From Planococcus beigongshangi (GTDB lineage Bacteria > Bacillota > Bacilli > Bacillales_A > Planococcaceae), in NCBI RefSeq assembly GCF_016820495.1, contig NZ_JADHDU010000003.1, positions 434,367 through 498,366 of the forward strand: 64,000 nt of DNA. The letters are read 5' to 3'. The position numbers and the translations under genes were made by a program. The notes beneath the pieces were generated by a model that had not been told where the DNA came from, searched no databases, and saw only the letters and a program-made list of their open reading frames with translations. The number at the start of each line of letters is the position of its first letter. Position 1 is the first letter of the stretch. Shown here piece by piece: positions 62,258-64,000 of this stretch.

Positions 62258-62402
62258 TACTCTGCAGAAATCGATATTCCGCAAAACAGCTTCGAAGACA
62301 CCAGTCGACGCTTGCGAGGGTAATGTCTTTGCGACGAAGCAGCGTAGCGGTAGAGCATAATTCTTTGCACTGTCCAAAGCGCCAAAGCGGGATATAACCG
62401 GA
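62258..62402. repeat. Interspersed repeat family A, copy 3, inside the mrp operon
   Basis: TCGATATTCCGCAAAACAGC (62264-62283), CTTTGCGACGAAGCAGCG (62327-62344) and GAGCATAATTCTTTGCACTG match copy 1 with about 175 bp of its middle missing. It lies between mrpD and mrpE. Confidence 0.75.
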
Positions 62403-62440
62403 TTCTCTTTTCAGCACTTATAGTCAACAGACACAGTTTC

Positions 62441-63925
62441 TTATTGCTGATTGCTGAAAACTGCATCGATATAAATTTCCGGATGGAGCAAAGTGTTGGC
62501 TGCATCGGTGACGTAAATGGCAAGCCCTTCTCCGCCAAGCCCGATTCCTGCTGTCAGAAGCACCAGGATCAGACAAGGGACCAGGATGCCTTTATGCAAG
62601 GGCAGCTGTTCATCTTTACTGATGATCGTCTCTCCCCAGAAACAGTTTCTGAAAATCCGCAGGAGCGAATAGAGAACGAAAAGGCTCGACAGCAGCGCGA
62701 GCGCCAGAAGCACCAGGTTGCCGTTCTGGATGGCACCTTCCGACACGAGGACCTTGCCGATAAATCCGCTGAAAGGCGGCACACCGGCAAGCGACAGCAT
62801 GGCGATGAAGAATGACCAGCCGAGCAACGGATAGTTTTTCATGATCCCGCTCATTTCCTCTATCTTTGAAGTGCCTGTCAGCGAAATCATAGCCCCGATG
62901 ACAAGGAACAGCAAAGCTTTCACGACCATGTCGTGGATCAGGTAATAGATGGATCCTTCCATGGCAAGCGGCGTTGATATGGCAAGGCCGACCAGGATGA
63001 ATCCGACCGCAATCACGACATTGTACGCGGCGATTTTACGGATATCATTGGACGACACAGCTCCGAGACTTCCGCCGATCAGCGTGATCGCTGCCATGAA
63101 GCCGATCAGTGACAGCGTCAGTTCAGGATGATGAGGAAAAATCAGCGAAAAGACCCTGAACAGCGCGTAAATTCCGACCTTCGTCAACAAGGCGCCGAAT
63201 AGGGCGGAAGTGACTGCGGGCGGCGTGCTGTAGGAACCCGGCAGCCAGAAGTAAAGAAGCAGACCGGCTTTTAAACTGAATACGATAAGGAACAGGATGC
63301 TTACCGTTGTCAGCATCGGCCCCTGCCCATCTTCAGCAACACGCATCGCGATATGCGCCATGTTGAGTGTACCGACCGATCCGTAAAGGTAGGCAAGTGC
63401 CACCAGGAAGAACCAGGAAGATACAATATTTATCGATACATATTTGATCGCCTCACGCAGTTGGCGTTTCGATCCACCGAGTGTAAGGAGAACGTATGAA
63501 GACAGCAGCATCACTTCAAAACAGACGAACAGGTTGAACATATCGCCTGTCATGAATGACCCGATGACCCCGGCATTCAGGAACAATACGGCGGGATGGA
63601 AATAAAGCGTGTTCATCTGCTTGCCCGCCGCGATCACCGCATAAAGCAGGCAGATGAACGTCACGATGCTGGTCGTTACAACCAGGATCATCGCGAAGGA
63701 ATCCGCTACGAACAGGATGCCGAAAGGCGGTATCCAGCCGCCGAAGTCAAGGCGCAGGATGCCTTCGGTTTGAATCGTGTGCAGGATATAGATGGAAACG
63801 ACGGCTACGGCTATCATGGCTCCCAGACTGACTACGATCTGCAGTCTTCTGTTGGTGCGGAAAAAGATCAGGATGATCCCTGCGAGAATCGGCAGCAGCA
63901 TCGGAAAGATCAGTATATTATTCAT
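62441..63925 (-). CDS. mrpD: Na+/H+ antiporter subunit D
   Basis: About 494 residues from ATG 63925 (GAGGTG 6 bp upstream; it overlaps the mrpC stop). A 14-segment proton-pumping-type subunit related to NuoN/NuoM, with FVCFEVMLLSSYVLL (key Glu) and the lysine-bearing HDMVVKALLFLVIGA. It forms the ion-translocating core of Mrp with MrpA. Homeostasis of Na+ and alkaline pH is the known role, fitting a salt-tolerant organism. Confidence 0.9.
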   Translation of the reverse strand: MNNILIFPMLLPILAGIILIFFRTNRRLQIVVSLGAMIAVAVVSIYILHTIQTEGILRLDFGGWIPPFGILFVADSFAMILVVTTSIVTFICLLYAVIAAGKQMNTLYFHPAVLFLNAGVIGSFMTGDMFNLFVCFEVMLLSSYVLLTLGGSKRQLREAIKYVSINIVSSWFFLVALAYLYGSVGTLNMAHIAMRVAEDGQGPMLTTVSILFLIVFSLKAGLLLYFWLPGSYSTPPAVTSALFGALLTKVGIYALFRVFSLIFPHHPELTLSLIGFMAAITLIGGSLGAVSSNDIRKIAAYNVVIAVGFILVGLAISTPLAMEGSIYYLIHDMVVKALLFLVIGAMISLTGTSKIEEMSGIMKNYPLLGWSFFIAMLSLAGVPPFSGFIGKVLVSEGAIQNGNLVLLALALLSSLFVLYSLLRIFRNCFWGETIISKDEQLPLHKGILVPCLILVLLTAGIGLGGEGLAIYVTDAANTLLHPEIYIDAVFSNQQ

Positions 63926-64000
63926 CATCGGCACCTCGCATTTCTTCTAAGTCATCGGTGCCAAGTTCCTGATACGCACGGTAAGCCAGGACAAGGATAA
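63918..64000 (-). CDS. mrpC: Na+/H+ antiporter subunit C, C-terminal end only
   Basis: The last 26 codons before the window edge read ILVLAYRAYQELGTDDLEE... and end RGADDE, the usual MrpC C-terminus. The stop (63918-63920) lies within the mrpD start region. mrpA and mrpB are expected beyond the edge. Confidence 0.8.
   Translation of the reverse strand, partial: ILVLAYRAYQELGTDDLEEMRGADDE

Overview
The window looks like the chromosome of a low-to-mid GC Gram-positive bacterium of the Bacillota, most likely Planococcaceae (Planococcus or a close relative). This rests on protein resemblance, not on a database search: a CstR/DsrE/rhodanese/TusA cluster laid out like the yrkD-yrkJ region of Bacillus subtilis, RsbQ and RsbR homologues of the sigma-B pathway, an L-box lysine riboswitch before dapA, an Mrp antiporter operon, and AGGAGG-type ribosome binding sites with several TTG and GTG starts. 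No rRNA, tRNA or CRISPR array was seen.

Layout. 1-6 kb: a persulfide/sulfane-sulfur operon (two rhodanese-metallo-beta-lactamase proteins, CstR repressor, DsrE, two single rhodaneses, TusA-rhodanese, TusA, TauE/SafE permease) with four near-palindromic ATACCC...GGGTAT CstR-type operators. 6-13 kb: a P1B4 metal ATPase, a YeeE/YedE thiosulfate-type transporter, a patatin, a universal stress protein, a degenerate serine recombinase and a SulP transporter. 13.5-17.6 kb: a secreted two-repeat protein, a Yip1 membrane protein and an RsbQ-like hydrolase coupled to a PAS-GGDEF protein. 17.7-22.3 kb: a TetR, NCS1 permease, DUF917 and HyuA operon. 22.7-24.5 kb: a second RsbQ with an RsbR-like STAS protein. 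24.5-35 kb: dapA, a methyltransferase, a zinc peptidase, a TraB protein, an RND pump, a DHA2 exporter and NupC. 35-43 kb: a decaying NERD gene with a 20-bp tandem array, a purine permease, a B12-binding MerR regulator and twin MFS exporters. 43-47 kb: two CoA-transferases around a LytTR regulator. 47-58.6 kb: VOC protein, RlmN, a broken sugar permease next to MsmX, a YkuS-YtxH fusion, a second NERD gene with its own array, UMF1 transporter, ExoIII, a TagB-like enzyme and catalase. 58.8-64 kb: a tandem-PII protein with two DUF1538 membrane proteins, then mrpG-F-E-D-(C) on the minus strand.

Themes. Sulfur chemistry is the clearest pathway: persulfide induces CstR-controlled genes whose products oxidise and relay sulfane sulfur, and permeases move the products. 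Two RsbQ-like hydrolases sit beside outputs other than RsbP: a diguanylate cyclase carrying an RsbP-like PAS domain, and an RsbR-like STAS protein.

The most unusual structure is a set of three short tandem arrays (cores of 9-13 bp repeated every 20-21 bp, two helical turns). Each lies 3' of a gene for a DNA-binding protein with a nuclease-like or recombinase-like fold: two NERD-zinc ribbon-winged helix proteins and one active-site-dead serine recombinase. Modular hairpin-bearing repeats also recur between genes and interrupt two operons.
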